Shown piece after piece: positions 5,586-5,628 of a stretch of 5,628 bases of DNA. Location of the stretch: positions 1 through 5,628 of the forward strand of contig JAUVKK010000073.1 in NCBI GenBank assembly GCA_030596305.1, written 5' to 3'. The stretch is from Helicobacteraceae bacterium. GTDB taxonomy: Bacteria; Campylobacterota; Campylobacteria; Campylobacterales; Sulfurimonadaceae. The translations under genes were made by a program, and so were the position numbers. Numbering within the stretch: position 1 is the stretch's first letter; each line of letters opens with the position of its first letter. Below the pieces are notes generated by a model, which was not told the DNA's origin, ran no database searches, and saw only the letters and a list, made by a program, of their open reading frames with translations.

Positions 5586-5628
5586 ATATCATACTATGTG
5601 TCATACAGGAAAGATGGTAAAAGAATAA
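5526..5628 (+). CDS. Tyrosine recombinase (integrase), N-terminal fragment cut by window edge
   Basis: Only 34 codons lie in the window, starting MELFGTKYTGVLTAKKADG and continuing through TISYYVSYRKDGKRI. The block K-Y-x-G-V followed by DG-x-I-x-YYV-x-YR-x-DGKR resembles the N-terminal arm-binding region of phage and island integrases, where Y-G-V, then D-G, then a YYI-x-Y strand and DGK/R are common. The catalytic Arg-His-Arg-Tyr domain would lie beyond the window, so this is a motif-based inference. ATG 5526 is the only start in frame before the upstream stop at 5403; a weak GGA lies six bases before it. The frame stays open back to 5406 without an ATG, GTG or TTG. The gene reads opposite to the rest of the window in more AT-rich sequence, consistent with acquired DNA. 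A different DNA-binding protein with the same N-terminal fold is possible. Confidence 0.6.
   Translation, partial: MELFGTKYTGVLTAKKADGTISYYVSYRKDGKRI

Overview
The window looks like chromosomal DNA of a Campylobacterota bacterium, probably of the Sulfurimonas/Sulfurovum/Sulfuricurvum type. This rests on the moderately low GC content, AT-rich short intergenic gaps, AAGGA-type ribosome binding sites, and the style of the protein sequences, notably two PA0141-like polyphosphate kinases and a divergent iron-sulfur uracil-DNA glycosylase. The genus is an inference.

Layout: every confident full gene lies on the minus strand and reads right to left. It starts with two tandem class I polyphosphate kinase 2 genes (4968-4084 and 4074-3211), which are tightly coupled. 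A 112-base gap holding a strong stem-loop region follows. Next come a family 4-like uracil-DNA glycosylase (3098-2367) and a secreted protein with a likely type 1 periplasmic-binding fold (2370-1030). These two share an ATGA stop/start overlap. A rho-independent terminator (1017-982) closes that unit. Beyond it lies a second gene (903 to beyond base 1), a clear paralogue of the secreted protein but with a lipoprotein signal and without the N-terminal extension. It runs off the left edge.

The right-hand 640 bases (4969-5628) differ in character: AT-rich, with no convincing complete gene and several repeats. At the extreme right edge on the plus strand is the first 34 codons of what looks like a tyrosine recombinase (phage or island integrase), with a phased TGGAACT repeat over its start. 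This edge may be the border of a mobile element.

Function: the PPK2 pair would interconvert polyphosphate and nucleoside di/triphosphates in the cytoplasm. The glycosylase removes uracil from DNA. The two secreted paralogues have no assigned function; their fold suggests small-ligand sensing or cell-envelope assembly in the periplasm. The ATGA coupling ties the glycosylase to an envelope protein, an unexpected pairing that may only reflect genome compaction. I found no clearly new system. The strongest leads are the paralogue pair, the glycosylase with a non-canonical active-site motif, the alternative hairpins at 3153-3178, and the phased repeats at the integrase start.
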